Assembly: GCA_002480525.1 (NCBI GenBank)
Contig: DLCH01000005.1
Location: 37,252 to 101,251, forward strand
Direction of reading: 5' to 3'
DNA: 64,000 nucleotides
Origin: Gammaproteobacteria bacterium UBA7803
GTDB lineage: Bacteria; Pseudomonadota; Gammaproteobacteria; Pseudomonadales; Azotimanducaceae
A program made the translations under genes and the position numbers. The notes beneath the pieces are model-generated. The model was not told the DNA's origin. It saw nothing but the letters and a program-made list of their open reading frames with translations, and made no database searches. How positions within the stretch are numbered: the stretch's first letter is position 1; each line of letters opens with the position of its first letter. Positions 62,870 to 64,000 of this stretch are shown here, piece after piece.

Positions 62870-64000
62870 CCAGTGGATTGAGCAACACTTCTTCTGTAAT
62901 TTCGAAATCCTTTCGACGCCTCGCTACTCGCCGAACACCAGATAGCGCTTCTCCGCGGTCTGCCAGTCGTCGGCGATCTCCATGATGACGGCGGTCACCA
63001 AGCGCAGGCAGGAGGCTTCGTTCGGGAAGAGCCTCGCCACCCGTGTCCGTCGTCGGATCTCTTCATTCAGCCGCTCCACCAGGTTCGTCGTGCGCAGCCG
63101 TCGGCGGTGGGTCGCCGGGAAGGTGAACACAGTGAAGCCCTGCGGCAACGCTTCCTCCGCCCACTTCGCGAGCTTCGGCGCCTTCTTGGCGTAGCGATCC
63201 AGGAACTTGCCAAGCAGGTGCTCTGCTTCCTCCTGGTCGGGCGCGTTGAGGATCGCTCGGATGTCGGCGGCTACAGGCGCGCGCATGGCGACCGCGGGAA
63301 CGTACTGGCCCGCGTTCTGCTGGAGATGGAACTGGCACCGCTGCCAGGGCACGCTCGGGAACACGGCCTTGCGCGCCGCTTGGAGCCCCTCGTGGGCGTC
63401 GCTGACGATCAGCTCGATACCGTGCAAGCCACGGTCCTTCAGGTTCGATAGGAACGCTCTCCAGTGCACCTCGGCCTCAGACAGCGACACCGAGCAGCCC
63501 AGGACATCGCGCCGGCCATCAGCGCCGACGCCGCAGGCGATCAGCACGGCGGCATCAAGCACCTGGCCACCTTGGCGGACCTTCTCGTACTGGGCGTCCA
63601 GCACGATGTAGTTGTAGGCCCCAAGCTCCCGGCTGCGCCAGGCCTCGAGCAGTTCGTCGAGCTCGGCCGCCGCCCGGGAGACCTGGGTAGAGCTGACATC
63701 CATGCCGCACAGCTCCTCGACGATCTTCTTCACCCGCCGCGTCGAGACGCCCTGCACGTACATCTCCGCGATCGCCAGCAGCAGCGCTCGCTCCGAGCGC
63801 AGGCCCTTCTCGAGGCTCTGCGGGTAGAACGCCCCCTCGCGGGTCTGCGGGACCTTCAGCTGCAGCTCGCCCAGCCGGCTCTTGACCGTCTTGTCCTTGA
63901 AACCGTTGGCGTAACCCACGCGGTTCGCGCTGCGCTCGTAGGGCGCCGCGCCCAGGTACTCCGAGCGCTCCGACAACATCGCCGCGTTCAGCAGCACGCT
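62870..64000 (-). mobile_element. IS256-family insertion sequence (right part beyond window)
   Basis: Transposase gene plus downstream end. Past the stop codon the minus strand reads GAAATTACAGAAGAAGTGTT, resembling the TTTACAGAA-type ends of IS256 relatives, and Rhs-like coding sequence resumes near 62870. The left boundary is therefore placed at about 62870, but no target duplication can be checked because the other end is outside the window. Confidence 0.7.
62924..64000 (-). CDS. IS256-family transposase (5' end beyond window)
   Basis: Mutator-type DDE transposase; 358 codons visible, open to the right edge. Blocks: LGAAPYERSANRVGYANG, LQLKVPQTREGAFYPQSLE, EMYVQGVSTRRVKKIVEELC. Catalytic residues: first Asp in YIVLDAQYEKVR, second Asp in ELIVSDAHEGLQAA, Glu in TTNLVERLNEEIRRRTRV. 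WQRCQFHLQQN is also typical. No frame break is seen in the visible part, so the element may be active. Confidence 0.93.
   Translation of the reverse strand, partial: SVLLNAAMLSERSEYLGAAPYERSANRVGYANGFKDKTVKSRLGELQLKVPQTREGAFYPQSLEKGLRSERALLLAIAEMYVQGVSTRRVKKIVEELCGMDVSSTQVSRAAAELDELLEAWRSRELGAYNYIVLDAQYEKVRQGGQVLDAAVLIACGVGADGRRDVLGCSVSLSEAEVHWRAFLSNLKDRGLHGIELIVSDAHEGLQAARKAVFPSVPWQRCQFHLQQNAGQYVPAVAMRAPVAADIRAILNAPDQEEAEHLLGKFLDRYAKKAPKLAKWAEEALPQGFTVFTFPATHRRRLRTTNLVERLNEEIRRRTRVARLFPNEASCLRLVTAVIMEIADDWQTAEKRYLVFGE

Overview
The window is very GC-rich bacterial chromosome (G+C judged by eye, not computed). Gene content and gene order point to a free-living, flagellated gammaproteobacterium. 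Several blocks match the order known from Pseudomonas and relatives: gyrA-mtaD-ubiG-SDR, trpS-scpA-scpB-rluB, DUF2066-CDP-alcohol transferase-hda next to purM, dcd-apbC-metG, rnf-nth, and argG-motY-rnt with grxD, argD and argF. Scattered GTAG-type REP palindromes and large c-di-GMP proteins fit the same picture. Genus cannot be decided from the sequence alone; halophilic or chromatial-type lineages are possible.

Region by region. 1-6.3 kb: 5' part of gyrA (cut by the left edge), then mtaD, ubiG, an SDR and a protein with a ruined GGDEF domain. 6.3-11 kb, minus strand: trpS, scpA, scpB and rluB, plus a YciO-type protein; scpB and rluB overlap out of frame by 242 nt. 11-16 kb, plus strand: yciB, an SH3 envelope protein, pdxJ, a periplasmic cyclophilin, a membrane-anchored cold-shock-domain protein and argS. 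16-22.9 kb: an acyl desaturase, a rhodanese, mnmC, a class III aminotransferase and a SerA-type dehydrogenase. 22.9-29.3 kb: a compact minus-strand operon (DUF2066, CDP-alcohol transferase, hda and a Firmicutes-type MurG paralogue), then purM, dcd and apbC. 29.5-36.4 kb: metG, then an rnf operon in which RnfB is fused to the C-terminal ferredoxin part of RnfC while the NADH/FMN part of RnfC is missing, then nth and a DUF486 membrane protein.

36.4-46 kb: murI, a zinc-ribbon protein, argG, motY, rnt, grxD, a PatB/MalY C-S lyase, argD, argF, a small secreted protein, a CBS protein and a SpoIIAA-like protein. 46-51.3 kb: a 1384-residue PilZ-DUF1631-GGDEF-EAL protein and a membrane diguanylate cyclase. 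51.4-58 kb: glpK, then nrdA and nrdB behind a long control region with a correctly spaced pair of NrdR-box-like sites, two further single sites and a consensus DnaA box.

58-64 kb is the only clearly accessory part: a decayed IS3-type transposase, a small putative immunity gene, an Rhs gene with a colicin-D-like toxin tip (5' end lost and frameshifted), and an IS256-family element running off the right edge.

The window is mostly housekeeping: arginine synthesis (argG, argD, argF), translation (trpS, argS, metG, mnmC, rluB), nucleotide supply (purM, dcd, nrdAB), chromosome replication and segregation (gyrA, hda, scpAB), cell wall (murI, MurG paralogue) and c-di-GMP signalling. The most unusual items are the NADH-module-less Rnf operon, the scpB/rluB overprint, the second-type MurG, the REP families with co-varying arms, and the IS-truncated Rhs toxin with its surviving immunity candidate. 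No rRNA, tRNA or CRISPR array was recognised.
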